Origin: Burkholderiaceae bacterium
Lineage (GTDB): Bacteria; Pseudomonadota; Gammaproteobacteria; Burkholderiales; Burkholderiaceae_D
Reading direction: 5' to 3'
Assembly (NCBI GenBank): GCA_019752915.1
Contig: JAIELO010000267.1
Location: 1-23,542, forward strand
DNA: 23,542 bases
Each line of letters begins with the position of its first letter. The first letter of the stretch is position 1. A program made the position numbers and the translations under genes. This document shows positions 15,685 through 23,542 of the stretch, one piece after another. Below the pieces are notes generated by a model that did no database searches, was not told the origin of the DNA, and worked only from the letters and a program-made list of their open reading frames with translations.

Positions 15685-16875
15685 ATGGACAAGATAGCTA
15701 ACAGCAAGCCAGTGACCAGCCGCGGCGCAGACAGTCGTGCCGCCAGCGGCCCTGATGCCGTCTATCGTGATGCAGTCAATCTTGATGTAGCAAGCGGCGA
15801 GAGCGCTGCCAGCGCCTATCAGAGCGCAGCGCAGCGCTGGGCCGCCGTGCAGCAGCGCGACGCGCTGGCCGACGAGGTGTTCTGGTATTCGGTGCGCAGC
15901 ACCGGGGTGTACTGCCGGCCTTCGTGCGGCGCACGGCCGGCACTGCGGCGCAACGTGGCGTTTCACGAGAGCCGGGCCGAGGCCGAGCAGGCCGGTTTCC
16001 GGCCCTGCCTGCGCTGTAAACCGGACCAGCCCGCGCTGGCCGAACGGCAGGCTGCGCTGGTAGCCGAGGCGTGCCGGCTGATCGATCAGGCCGATAGCGC
16101 CCCCGATCTGGATGCACTGGCCGCTTCCGTGGGGTTATCGCGCTTTCACTTTCACCGCATCTTCAAGGCCGTGACGGGGATTACCCCCAGAGCCTATGCC
16201 AGCGCCGTGCGCGCCCGGCGCGTGCAGCATGCGCTGCTGGGAGCTGGCGCTGCGGTTGCGGACAGTGTGACGGAGGCACTGTATGTGGCCGGCTACAACT
16301 CCAGCGGACGCTTTTATGCGCAGGCGCAGGCCGTGCTGGGCATGACGCCGGGCGCCTACCGTGCTGGTGGACGCGGGGCGCAAATCCGCTTTGCCATTGC
16401 CCAGTGCTCGCTGGGCGCGATACTGGTGGCCAGCACGGCGCAGGGCATCTGCGCGATTCTGATTGACGATGATCCGGCGTTTCTGTTGCGCGATCTACAA
16501 GACCGTTTTCCCGCTGCCGAACTACTGGGCGCCGAGGCGGAATACGAGCAGGTGGTGGCGCGTGTGATCGGGCTGGTGGAGCAGCCGGCGCAAGGACTGG
16601 ATCTGCCACTGGACGTGCAGGGCACGGCGTTCCAGCAACGGGTCTGGCAGGTGCTGCGCGAAATTCCGGCCGGGCAGACCGTCAGTTATGCGCAACTGGC
16701 GCAGCGCGTCGGGCTGCCGCGTGGTGCGCGGGCGGTGGCCAGTGCTTGCGCCGCGAATGCGCTGGCCGTGGCGATCCCGTGCCACCGGGTGGTGCGTCAG
16801 GATGGCAGTCTGTCCGGCTACCGCTGGGGCGTGGATCGCAAGGCGGCGTTACTGGAACGGGAGGCAGAGCAGTGA
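15685..16875 (+). CDS. ada: Ada: bifunctional DNA alkylation-repair protein and transcription activator
   Basis: The 396-residue protein holds all Ada domains in order. The zinc methyl-phosphotriester domain has C77, C81, C108 and C111, with the same spacing as E. coli C38/C42/C69/C72; C77 in GVYCRPSC is the acceptor. An AraC-type double helix-turn-helix follows (about 120-220, with LSRFHFHRIFKAVTGITPRAY), and then the O6-methylguanine methyltransferase domain with C366 in IPCHRVV. It transfers methyl groups to itself and then activates repair genes. The ATG at 15685 has GGGAG upstream; the protein has an N-terminal extension of about 39 residues compared with E. coli Ada. The stop overlaps the next start by 4 bp (GTGA). 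Confidence 0.97.
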   Translation: MDKIANSKPVTSRGADSRAASGPDAVYRDAVNLDVASGESAASAYQSAAQRWAAVQQRDALADEVFWYSVRSTGVYCRPSCGARPALRRNVAFHESRAEAEQAGFRPCLRCKPDQPALAERQAALVAEACRLIDQADSAPDLDALAASVGLSRFHFHRIFKAVTGITPRAYASAVRARRVQHALLGAGAAVADSVTEALYVAGYNSSGRFYAQAQAVLGMTPGAYRAGGRGAQIRFAIAQCSLGAILVASTAQGICAILIDDDPAFLLRDLQDRFPAAELLGAEAEYEQVVARVIGLVEQPAQGLDLPLDVQGTAFQQRVWQVLREIPAGQTVSYAQLAQRVGLPRGARAVASACAANALAVAIPCHRVVRQDGSLSGYRWGVDRKAALLEREAEQ

Positions 16876-17720
16876 AGCATGGCGAATTGAATGGCGAACT
16901 CGATTTTGCGTCCGGCGCGCCAGCGCGTGCCGCGCGCTCGGTGGCGCCTCTGAGTGTGGCGGCCGATGCCGCACCGGCCCAGAATCAGGCGCGCCGCGCG
17001 GTAGGCGCTGCGGCCGGCATCGCCGTGCATGTGGCGGGGCTGGACTGGCAGGCAATCGGCGACGAATTGCTGGCGCAAGGCTATGCCACGGTACCGGGCA
17101 TGCTGACGGCCGAGGAGTGCCGCGCCATGGCGGCCCAGTATGCCCAGCCGGAGCTGTTCCGCAGCCGGATAGTGATGGCGCAGCATGGCTTTGGCAGTGG
17201 CGAATACCAGTATTTCCGTTACCCGCTGCCGTCGATGGTGGTGGCTTTGCGGCAGGCCTTATACGGGCCGCTGGCGCAGATTGCCAATCGCTGGCACGAA
17301 CTGCTGGGAATCGACAGCCGGTTTCCGGCCGAGCATACGGAATTTCTGGCGCGCTGCCACGCCGCAGGCCAGCAGCGTCCCACGCCCTTGCTGCTGCAGT
17401 ATGTGGCGGGCGATTACAACTGCCTGCATCAGGATCTGTATGGCGAACAGGTGTTCCCGCTACAGGCCGCGATTCTACTGAGCGAGCCGGGACGCGATTT
17501 CGATGGTGGGGAACTGGTGCTCACCGAGCAGCGTCCGCGCCAGCAGTCGCGCGTCGAAGTGCTGCCATGGCGGCAGGGCGATCTGGTGATCTTCCCGGTC
17601 GACGTGCGCCCCGCGCAGGGTACACGGGGCGTGTACCGGGTGCAGATGCGCCATGGTGTGAGCCGGTTACGCCGCGGCCTGCGTCACACCCTCGGGTTGA
17701 TTTTTCACGACGCCAGCTGA
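16872..17720 (+). CDS. 2OG-Fe(II) oxygenase, probable alkylation-repair partner of Ada
   Basis: The protein has 282 residues from a GTG at 16872, which overlaps the ada stop. The first 45 or so residues are Ala-rich and poorly conserved-looking; the core starts near LDWQAIGDELLAQGYATVPGML. The iron-binding triad appears as H186-x-D188 in YNCLHQDLYGE and H261 in MRHGVSRLRRGLRHTLGLIFHD, with an arginine cluster after the distal His that would hold 2-oxoglutarate. The sequence is not classical AlkB; it resembles the Oxygenase-NA family (PF09859, from memory), described as linked to oxidative demethylation of damaged DNA. Translational coupling to ada supports a repair role. Its end overlaps the convergent msbA gene by 16 bp. 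Confidence 0.88.
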   Translation: MKHGELNGELDFASGAPARAARSVAPLSVAADAAPAQNQARRAVGAAAGIAVHVAGLDWQAIGDELLAQGYATVPGMLTAEECRAMAAQYAQPELFRSRIVMAQHGFGSGEYQYFRYPLPSMVVALRQALYGPLAQIANRWHELLGIDSRFPAEHTEFLARCHAAGQQRPTPLLLQYVAGDYNCLHQDLYGEQVFPLQAAILLSEPGRDFDGGELVLTEQRPRQQSRVEVLPWRQGDLVIFPVDVRPAQGTRGVYRVQMRHGVSRLRRGLRHTLGLIFHDAS

Positions 17721-19531
17721 ACGCTTTTCTGGGTCTGGTAAAGGCGCGCGTAGATGCCGTTGTGCGCCAGCAGCTCCGGATGGCTACCCACTTCGGCGAT
17801 GCGGCCGCCTTCCAGCACCACAATCCGGTCGGCGTTTTCGATGGTCGACAGACGGTGCGCAATCACCACCGTGGTGCGGCCCTGCATCAGCGTTTCCAGC
17901 GCGGCCTGCACCAGCCGTTCGGATTCTGTGTCAAGCGCGCTGGTGGCCTCGTCGAGAATCAGAATCGGCGCATTCTTGTACAGCGCACGGGCAATCGCCA
18001 GCCGCTGACGCTGGCCACCGGACAGGCGCAGACCATTTTCGCCCACCGGGGTTAGATAGCCCTGCGGCTGGCGCTCGATGAATTCATGGGCATGCGCGGC
18101 GCGCGCTGCCGCCTCGATGCGTTGCGCGGACGGCGCCGGATCACCGTAGGCGATGTTGGCGGCCAGTGTGTCGTTGAACAGCACCACATCCTGACTGACT
18201 AAAGCGATCTGGCTGCGCAGCGCCGTCATACGGTAATCGCGCAGATCGACGCCATCGAGGCGGATGCTGCCGCCACTGACATCATAGAAGCGTGGCAGCA
18301 GGCTGGCCAGCGTGGTTTTGCCACTGCCGGAACTGCCCACCAGTGCCACCGTTTCGCCAGCGGCGATATCGAGCGAGATGCCATCGAGCGCCGGCTTGCT
18401 ATCGGCATCGCTGCTGTAGCGGAAGCTGACGTTCTGCAGTTGCAAATGGCCGGCGGCGTTTTCCAGCGTGCGTGTACCGGTATCGGTTTCTGCTTCCGTG
18501 TCGATCAGACCGAACACGGATTCGGCGGCGGCCATACCGCGCTGCATCGGCTCGTTGATCTTGGTGAGGTTCTTGATCGGCGACTGCATCGCCATCAGCG
18601 AGGACATGAAGGCCACAAAGGCGCCGGGCGAGAGTGCGCCCGCTTGCGCGCGCAGCAGTGCGAAATAGATCACCGAGGACAGGGTAATCCCGATCAGCAG
18701 CATGATGATGCCGGAATTGAGGGCGGAAGTAGCGGCGTGCTTGACGGCCAGCTGGCGATTCAGTTTCACCACGCTGTCGAAGCGCTGCTGTTCATAGTGC
18801 TGGCCGCCGAAGATTTTGACCACGCGCTGACCGCTAATGCTTTCGTCAAGCACATTGGTCAGTTCGCCCATGGCCGCTTGCGCGCTTTTGCTCAGGTGGC
18901 GCATGCGCCGGCCGGCGAAGGTGACGATGGCGGCCACCAGCGGCAGCAGGCCGAGACAGAATAGCGCCAGTTGCCAGTCGATCAGGAACAGGGTGGTCAG
19001 GTAGCCGATGGTGGCCACGCTGTCGCGCATCGCCACGTTCACTACAGTAATCACGGCTTGCGCCACCTGCGCGGCATCGAAGGCGACGCGCGACAGGGTG
19101 GTGCCGGTGGACGACTGATCAAAGTAGCCGTTCGGCAGACGCATGATGCGGGCGAACATCACTTCGCGCAGGTTGGCCTGTACCCGGCTACTGAGCCAGG
19201 CAGCGCCATATTCGGAGGCAAAACTGGCCATCATGCGCATCAGGGCCAGTGCCAGAATCACGGCCGGAATCGACCACAGGGCGGCGTTGGCAGGATTTTG
19301 CGGCAGCATGCGGCCCAGCCACGTCTGCAGGTCGGCTAGCAGACCGCCGGCAGGACGGGCGGCCGTCAGGCTGTGGCTCGGGGCTAGCGCATCGACTACG
19401 TTCTGCAACTGGCGGATCAGCAGCACATCGGCGGCAGCGGCCAGCGCAACGGCGAGCAGGGTCACGACGCCTATCCACAGATAGGGGCGGAACTGCTGGA
19501 GTAGGCGGATATAGAGTAATCGGCTGGACAC
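17705..19531 (-). CDS. msbA: Lipid A export ABC transporter MsbA (permease-ATPase fusion)
   Basis: The protein has about 608 residues from a GTG at 19531, close to the usual MsbA length. Six membrane helices (first near RPYLWIGVVTLLAVALAAAADVLLI) include the SSTGTTLSRVAFDAAQVAQAV and LDESISGQRVVKIFGGQ segments typical of MsbA. The ATPase half has Walker A GSSGSGKTT, signature LSGGQRQR, Walker B ILILDEATSALDTE and the H-loop AHRLSTI. It flips lipid A-core, and perhaps phospholipids, across the inner membrane. The loop between TM1 and TM2 is longer than in E. coli. The start is uncertain: the frame is open far upstream, but that part overlaps the divergent amidohydrolase promoter and is not MsbA-like. 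A TACAAT box on the minus strand (19566-19561) fits a start near 19531. Confidence 0.92.
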   Translation of the reverse strand: MSSRLLYIRLLQQFRPYLWIGVVTLLAVALAAAADVLLIRQLQNVVDALAPSHSLTAARPAGGLLADLQTWLGRMLPQNPANAALWSIPAVILALALMRMMASFASEYGAAWLSSRVQANLREVMFARIMRLPNGYFDQSSTGTTLSRVAFDAAQVAQAVITVVNVAMRDSVATIGYLTTLFLIDWQLALFCLGLLPLVAAIVTFAGRRMRHLSKSAQAAMGELTNVLDESISGQRVVKIFGGQHYEQQRFDSVVKLNRQLAVKHAATSALNSGIIMLLIGITLSSVIYFALLRAQAGALSPGAFVAFMSSLMAMQSPIKNLTKINEPMQRGMAAAESVFGLIDTEAETDTGTRTLENAAGHLQLQNVSFRYSSDADSKPALDGISLDIAAGETVALVGSSGSGKTTLASLLPRFYDVSGGSIRLDGVDLRDYRMTALRSQIALVSQDVVLFNDTLAANIAYGDPAPSAQRIEAAARAAHAHEFIERQPQGYLTPVGENGLRLSGGQRQRLAIARALYKNAPILILDEATSALDTESERLVQAALETLMQGRTTVVIAHRLSTIENADRIVVLEGGRIAEVGSHPELLAHNGIYARLYQTQKSVQLAS

Positions 19532-19578
19532 GGGTGTGGTGGGAGAGCGGCGAATCCGACATTGTAACCAGAGTTTGA

Positions 19579-19606
19579 TTGACCCCGGCCTAAACTTCGC
19601 TACACT
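19579..19606 (+). promoter_or_regulatory. Promoter of the amidohydrolase gene
   Basis: TTGACC (19579-19584), a 16-base spacer and TACACT (19601-19606) form a plausible sigma70-type promoter 31 bases ahead of the start codon. It faces the probable msbA promoter. Confidence 0.6.
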
Positions 19607-19637
19607 CTGATTCTGGGTTCCTGAATGGGGAGTTTCG

Positions 19638-21353
19638 ATGCGCACTCGCTTTTTTCCGCCCGCACCTGCGGCCGCTGATAATTTACCTTTTACGTCGCTC
19701 ACTGTCACCGCGCTGGCTTTATCAGCTTTAGCGACGCTGGCGCCGCTGGCGCAGGCCGACACCATTATCGACCGTGCCAACGGCTATACGCTGACGGCCG
19801 ACGGCACGCTGTTGCGCTTTACGTCGCTCGGTTTCGATGATCTGGGAAAAATCGTCGCGGTGGGCAGCGAGCGGGATACTGCGGCGCGTCTGCCCAAGGC
19901 CGAACATATCGACGCGCAGGGAAAAACGCTGTTGCCCGGGCTGATCGACGCCCACGGCCATGTGTTCGAACTCGGTGAAATTGCTTCCGGTGTGGAGTTA
20001 TTCAGTGCCACCTCGGTGGGCGGTGCGGTGCGCTCGGTGGCCGACTTTGCGCGCGCCCACCCGCGCCGCGCATGGGTGATCGGGCATGGCTGGAATCAGG
20101 AAAACTGGAAACTGGGACGTTTCCCCACGGCGGCGGAACTCGACGCGCAGGTGAACGACCGTCCGGTGCTGCTACACCGGGTGGATGGTCACGCGATCTG
20201 GGTGAATACCAAGGCGCTGGAAATGGCCGGTATCGGCCGCGATACGCCGGATCCGAAGGGCGGCAAAATCGAGCGCGATGCCAGCGGTCGGCCAAGCGGT
20301 GTGCTGGTCGATGCGGCCATGGAACTGGTGGAAAAAGTGGTGCCGCTGGCCACGCCGGCAGAAGCACGCGGCATGCTCGATAACGCGCTCGCTGCCCTGA
20401 GCCGGGTCGGTCTGACCAGCGTCCATGATGCGGGTGTGAAGGTGGCGCAGGATGATCTGTACCGCGATTATGCCGATCACGGCAAGCTCACTACCCGTGT
20501 CTACGCCATGATCGGTGATACCGGTGCGGATTTCGACGAACTGTCCAAGGATGGCCCGCTGCCATCCTATGCCAATGATGTGTATGCGCTGGCGGCCGTG
20601 AAGCTGTATTCGGACGGCGCGCTCGGTAGCCGCGGTGCGGCGCTGCTGGCACCGTATTCCGATCTGCCTTCCAGTCGCGGCCTGCTGTTCTATCCGCCCG
20701 CTGAAATTCTGGCCAAGATGAGCAAGGCCATGAAGGCCGGCTATCAGGTCAATGTGCATGCCATCGGCGATGCCGGGAATCGCCAGATCCTCGACGCCTA
20801 TGCCCAGTTGATCCCGCAATACCAGAACGTCGGGCTGCGCCATCGCATCGAGCATGCGCAGGTGGTGGCGCCGGAAGATATGTCGCGCTTTAAAACGCTG
20901 GGGGTGATTCCTTCCATGCAGCCGACCCATGCGACGTCCGATCAGAACATGGCCGAACAGCGCGTTGGCCATGAACGCATCAAGGGCGCCTATGCTTGGC
21001 GCACTTTCCTCGATCAGGGTTTGCGGATTGCCTGTGGCTCGGATTTTCCGGTCGAGTCGCCCAATCCTTTCGAGGGCTTGCATGCCGCCGTCACGCGCCA
21101 GAACAATGCCGGCCAGCCGGCTGGTGGCTGGTACAAGAATCAGGCCATGACGCTGACTGAGGCACTGCGCTGCTTCACGCTCGATGCGGCGTATGCCGCC
21201 CATCAGGAAAACGTGCTGGGCTCGCTGGAGCCGGGCAAATGGGCGGATTTCATTCTGATCGACCGTGACCTGTTCAAGGTGCCGCCCGAGCAGATCGGCA
21301 AAACCCAGGTGCTGCAAACCTGGGTGGGTGGCAAGCGCGTGTTCAAGCGCTAG
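19638..21353 (+). CDS. Exported YtcJ-like amidohydrolase (metal-dependent hydrolase family 3)
   Basis: The 571-residue protein starts with a long signal peptide that probably ends at APLAQA-DT (cleavage after residue 40), so it acts in the periplasm. The mature enzyme has the amidohydrolase metal motif HGH (H106/H108) in LLPGLIDAHGHVFELG, VKLYSDGALGSRGA (a candidate for the bridging lysine), NVHAIGDAGNRQ, LRHRIEHAQVV and IACGSDFPVESPNPF, and ends with a composite beta domain (LEPGKWADFILIDRDLF). These are the features of the YtcJ/NfdA type, enzymes of broad and mostly unknown amide or formamide specificity. The ATG at 19638 follows GGGAG at good spacing. It is a single gene, divergent from msbA. 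There is no evidence for a role in histidine degradation despite the neighbouring hut genes. Confidence 0.92.
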   Translation: MRTRFFPPAPAAADNLPFTSLTVTALALSALATLAPLAQADTIIDRANGYTLTADGTLLRFTSLGFDDLGKIVAVGSERDTAARLPKAEHIDAQGKTLLPGLIDAHGHVFELGEIASGVELFSATSVGGAVRSVADFARAHPRRAWVIGHGWNQENWKLGRFPTAAELDAQVNDRPVLLHRVDGHAIWVNTKALEMAGIGRDTPDPKGGKIERDASGRPSGVLVDAAMELVEKVVPLATPAEARGMLDNALAALSRVGLTSVHDAGVKVAQDDLYRDYADHGKLTTRVYAMIGDTGADFDELSKDGPLPSYANDVYALAAVKLYSDGALGSRGAALLAPYSDLPSSRGLLFYPPAEILAKMSKAMKAGYQVNVHAIGDAGNRQILDAYAQLIPQYQNVGLRHRIEHAQVVAPEDMSRFKTLGVIPSMQPTHATSDQNMAEQRVGHERIKGAYAWRTFLDQGLRIACGSDFPVESPNPFEGLHAAVTRQNNAGQPAGGWYKNQAMTLTEALRCFTLDAAYAAHQENVLGSLEPGKWADFILIDRDLFKVPPEQIGKTQVLQTWVGGKRVFKR

Positions 21354-21585
21354 CGGGTAGGGAGGTTTTTTTTGCGATTTACTAAAACGCGCTATTTCTC
21401 GCTATTCCGTACTGGATCCTGCTATATCGCGCTAATTGTCCGGTGAAGAGTATTTTCATGCGGAAAGTTTAGTGAAGAATAGTGTGTTTGAGCGCGAAAT
21501 AGTACGGAATAGCGCAGTTTAGAAAACCACGTAATTTCGCGCTCCCTGCAGCCGGATCGCTTTACAGCGTGGCATCAGGTTTCGG
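21354..21585. repeat. Gene-free region with nested inverted repeats (CGCTATT/AATAGCG family)
   Basis: AT-richer than its flanks. A perfect 14-bp inverted repeat, CGCTATTCCGTACT (21400-21413) and AGTACGGAATAGCG (21501-21514), is interleaved with a perfect 11-bp one, GAGCGCGAAAT (21490-21500) and ATTTCGCGCTC (21534-21544). Outside the first lie CTAAA (21382-21386) and TTTAG (21518-21522). Further imperfect copies of CGCTATT are CGCGCTATTTC (21389-21399) and CGCGCTAATT (21428-21437). No coding frame is convincing. In RNA the two stems would cross, giving a pseudoknot or two alternative folds. Confidence 0.75.
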
Positions 21586-21614
21586 TTGACTTGGTTGTAT
21601 ATACAACTTATGCT
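21586..21614 (+). promoter_or_regulatory. hutU promoter
   Basis: TTGACT (21586-21591), a 17-base spacer and TATGCT (21609-21614) form a near-consensus sigma70-type promoter, 83 bases before the hutU start. Confidence 0.75.
21594..21607. promoter_or_regulatory. HutC operator
   Basis: GTTGTATATACAAC is a perfect 14-bp palindrome that contains the TGTA-N2-TACA core of known HutC sites in pseudomonads. It sits entirely within the spacer of the hutU promoter, so a bound repressor would block RNA polymerase. Confidence 0.85.
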
Positions 21615-21696
21615 GTGAAAAAGCGCGGTACACGCACGCCTGTCGGGTTCTGATAGGGCGCGTTGCCGCCTCCTTCACACCCGCTCAGGAGCCACC

Positions 21697-23400
21697 ATGA
21701 CCAGCCACTTAGACAACGATCCCCGTTTCGACGCCAGCCGTGAAATCCGCGCCCCGCGCGGCCCCGAGCTCACCTGCAAAAACTGGGGCGCCGAAGCGGC
21801 CTACCGCATGATCCAGAATAATCTGGATGCCGAAGTGGCGGAAAATCCCAAGCATCTGGTGGTGTATGGCGGCATCGGCCGCGCGGCCCGCAACTGGGCC
21901 TGCTACGACCAGATTCTCGCTTCCCTGCGCGAACTCGAAGATGACCAGACCTTGCTGATCCAGTCCGGCAAACCGGTCGGCGTGTTCCAGACCCACAGCG
22001 ATGCGCCACGCGTGCTGATCGCCAATTCGAATCTGGTACCGAAATGGGCCAACTGGGAACACTTCAACGAACTCGATCGCAAAGGCCTGTTCATGTACGG
22101 CCAGATGACGGCCGGTAGCTGGATCTACATCGGTACGCAGGGCATTGTGCAGGGCACTTTCGAAACCTTCGCCGAAGCAGGCCGCCAGCACTTTGGCGGC
22201 GATCTGAAAGGGCGCTGGGTACTCACCGCCGGCCTGGGTGGCATGGGCGGCGCCCAGCCACTGGCAGCGACCATGGCCGGTGCCGTATCGCTGAATATCG
22301 AATGCCAGCAGAGCAGCATCGACTTCCGTCTGCGCACCCGCTATCTGGACAAACAGGCAGCCGACATCGATGAAGCGCTGGCACTGGTAGCCCAGCACAA
22401 AGCCAATGGCGATGCGATTTCCATCGGTCTGCTGGGCAACGCAGCGGATGTGTTGCCGGAGCTGGTGCGTCGCGCCCGCGCGCAGGGACTGGTGCCGGAC
22501 GTGGTGACCGACCAGACTTCTGCGCATGACCTGATCAACGGCTATCTGCCGCAGGGCTGGACGGTGGAGCAGTGGAAGGCCGCGCAGCAGGACGATAGCC
22601 GTCACGCCGCACTGAAAGCCGCCGCCGCCGCGTCCTGCGCCGTACACGTGCAGGCCATGCTGGACTTCCAGACGCTGGGCGCCAAGGTGGTCGATTACGG
22701 TAACAATATCCGTCAGGTGGCCTTCGATCACGGGGTGCAGAACGCCTTCGATTTCCCCGGCTTCGTGCCCGCCTATATCCGCCCGCAGTTCTGCGAAGGT
22801 CGTGGACCGTTCCGCTGGGTGGCTCTGTCCGGCGATCCGGAAGACATCTACAAGACTGACGCCAAAATCAAGGAACTGTTCCCGCACCATGCGCAGGTAC
22901 ACCGCTGGCTGGACATGGCGCGCGAGCGCATCGCCTTCCAGGGTCTGCCAGCGCGGATCTGCTGGCTGGGTCTGGGCGAACGCCATATCGCTGGTCTGGC
23001 CTTTAATGAAATGGTACGCAATGGCGAACTGAAAGCGCCGGTAGTGATTGGTCGCGATCACCTCGATACCGGTTCGGTGGCCAGCCCTAACCGTGAAACG
23101 GAAAGCATGAAGGACGGCACGGACGCCGTGTCGGACTGGCCGCTGCTGAACGCATTACTCAATACCGCCGGTGGCGCGACCTGGGTGTCGCTGCACCACG
23201 GTGGCGGGGTGGGCATGGGGTACTCGCAGCACTCCGGTGTGGTGATCGTTGCCGACGGCACCGACGCGGCCGCGAAACGTCTGGCGCGCGTGCTGGTCAA
23301 CGACAGCGGTAGTGGCGTGATGCGCCATGCCGATGCCGGTTACGACAGCGCGATCGCCTGCGCCAAGCGCAATGGCCTGAACCTGCCGATGCTGCCTTGA
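21697..23400 (+). CDS. hutU: Urocanate hydratase
   Basis: The 567-residue cytosolic enzyme converts urocanate to imidazolonepropionate, the second step of histidine breakdown, using tightly bound NAD+. Visible marks are the N-terminal [27 protein letters not shown], the NAD-binding glycine motif GLGGMGGAQ (179-187), [24 protein letters not shown], and C422 in [12 protein letters not shown], which appears to match the active-site cysteine of the Pseudomonas enzyme. Length is normal (family about 555-565). The ATG at 21697 has AGGAG eight bases upstream. It is the first gene of the hut operon, under a promoter with a HutC operator, and hutH follows after 49 bp. Confidence 0.98.
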   Translation: MTSHLDNDPRFDASREIRAPRGPELTCKNWGAEAAYRMIQNNLDAEVAENPKHLVVYGGIGRAARNWACYDQILASLRELEDDQTLLIQSGKPVGVFQTHSDAPRVLIANSNLVPKWANWEHFNELDRKGLFMYGQMTAGSWIYIGTQGIVQGTFETFAEAGRQHFGGDLKGRWVLTAGLGGMGGAQPLAATMAGAVSLNIECQQSSIDFRLRTRYLDKQAADIDEALALVAQHKANGDAISIGLLGNAADVLPELVRRARAQGLVPDVVTDQTSAHDLINGYLPQGWTVEQWKAAQQDDSRHAALKAAAAASCAVHVQAMLDFQTLGAKVVDYGNNIRQVAFDHGVQNAFDFPGFVPAYIRPQFCEGRGPFRWVALSGDPEDIYKTDAKIKELFPHHAQVHRWLDMARERIAFQGLPARICWLGLGERHIAGLAFNEMVRNGELKAPVVIGRDHLDTGSVASPNRETESMKDGTDAVSDWPLLNALLNTAGGATWVSLHHGGGVGMGYSQHSGVVIVADGTDAAAKRLARVLVNDSGSGVMRHADAGYDSAIACAKRNGLNLPMLP

Positions 23401-23449
23401 GTCTCACCATCAAGCCAGCCTATTTAGCTCACACATTCCGGATACCGAT

Positions 23450-23542
23450 ATGACCAACACTGTAATTGCACTGACCCTGAACCCGGGCGCACTGACGCTC
23501 AACGAACTGCGCGCCGTCTGGAACGCCGCCGCGCCGCTGACG
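23450..23542 (+). CDS. hutH: Histidine ammonia-lyase, N-terminus only (cut by window end)
   Basis: From ATG 23450 the frame stays open to the last base, giving 31 residues: MTNTVIALTLNPGALTLNELR followed by AVWNAAAPLT. The LNPGALTLNELRAVW segment matches the usual N-terminus of HutH, the MIO-dependent lyase that makes urocanate from histidine. Its position 49 bp after hutU supports this. Active-site residues lie beyond the window. Confidence 0.85.
   Translation, partial: MTNTVIALTLNPGALTLNELRAVWNAAAPLT

Noticed and set aside
17720..19780. Long upstream extension of msbA to 691 residues
   Set aside because: The extra N-terminal residues overlap the divergent amidohydrolase signal-peptide region and promoter and are not MsbA-like; a start near 19531 gives the normal length.
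20172..21317. 381-codon open frame opposite the amidohydrolase gene
   Set aside because: Composition is that of a shadow frame and the plus-strand gene has full enzyme motifs.
21709..23061. 450-codon open frame on the minus strand opposite hutU
   Set aside because: Antisense shadow of a clear hutU gene in GC-rich DNA; no motif and no ribosome binding site.

Overview
The window (about 23.5 kb, GC-rich, dense codon use with many GTG/TTG starts) reads as chromosomal DNA of a betaproteobacterium. The trxA-rho-rpmE2 order, the short Rho protein starting MHLSELK, type B L31, and a hut locus with a HutC repressor all fit Burkholderiales or Neisseriales; I cannot name the genus. There is no IS element, phage gene, CRISPR array or plasmid signature. 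Most genes belong to known families, and I found no clearly new multi-gene system. The most unusual parts are regulatory and intergenic.

Layout. (1) 1-1655: the end of a glycosyltransferase gene (cut by the window edge) and a second family-4 glycosyltransferase, the tail of a surface-polysaccharide cluster. (2) 1731-7111: an OmpR-type response regulator and histidine kinase (overlapping genes), then a tripartite efflux set: MacA-like adaptor, ABC ATPase and FtsX/MacB-like permease, joined by 4-bp stop/start overlaps. (3) 7163-7597: a small membrane protein on the minus strand. (4) 7715-9591: a minus-strand operon of an ArsR-family regulator with the cysteine spacing of the persulfide sensors BigR/SqrR plus two half-size YeeE/YedE transporter subunits, divergent from a cytochrome b561, with an AT-rich palindrome between them. 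(5) 9637-12156: a two-way terminator, tRNA-Leu(CAA) with its own promoter, a small secreted protein, and an ArnT/GT39-like membrane glycosyltransferase. (6) 12227-14445: rpmE2, rho and trxA, all on the minus strand, with clear intrinsic terminators after rpmE2 and rho. (7) 14720-17720: hutC (minus), then divergently ada and a translationally coupled 2OG-Fe(II) oxygenase, an alkylation-damage module with a possible Ada box. (8) 17705-21353: msbA (minus), overlapping the oxygenase tail to tail, and a divergent exported YtcJ-like amidohydrolase. (9) 21354-21696: a gene-free stretch with nested inverted repeats and then a strong sigma70-type promoter whose spacer holds a perfect HutC-type palindrome. 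(10) 21697-23542: hutU and the first 31 codons of hutH, the start of the histidine-degradation operon.

Functional links: HutC (encoded 6 kb upstream) very probably controls hutU-hutH through the TGTATATACA palindrome. The kinase/regulator pair probably controls the adjacent efflux genes. The ArsR regulator probably controls both its own sulfur-transport operon and the divergent cytochrome. All of these are inferences from position and motif.
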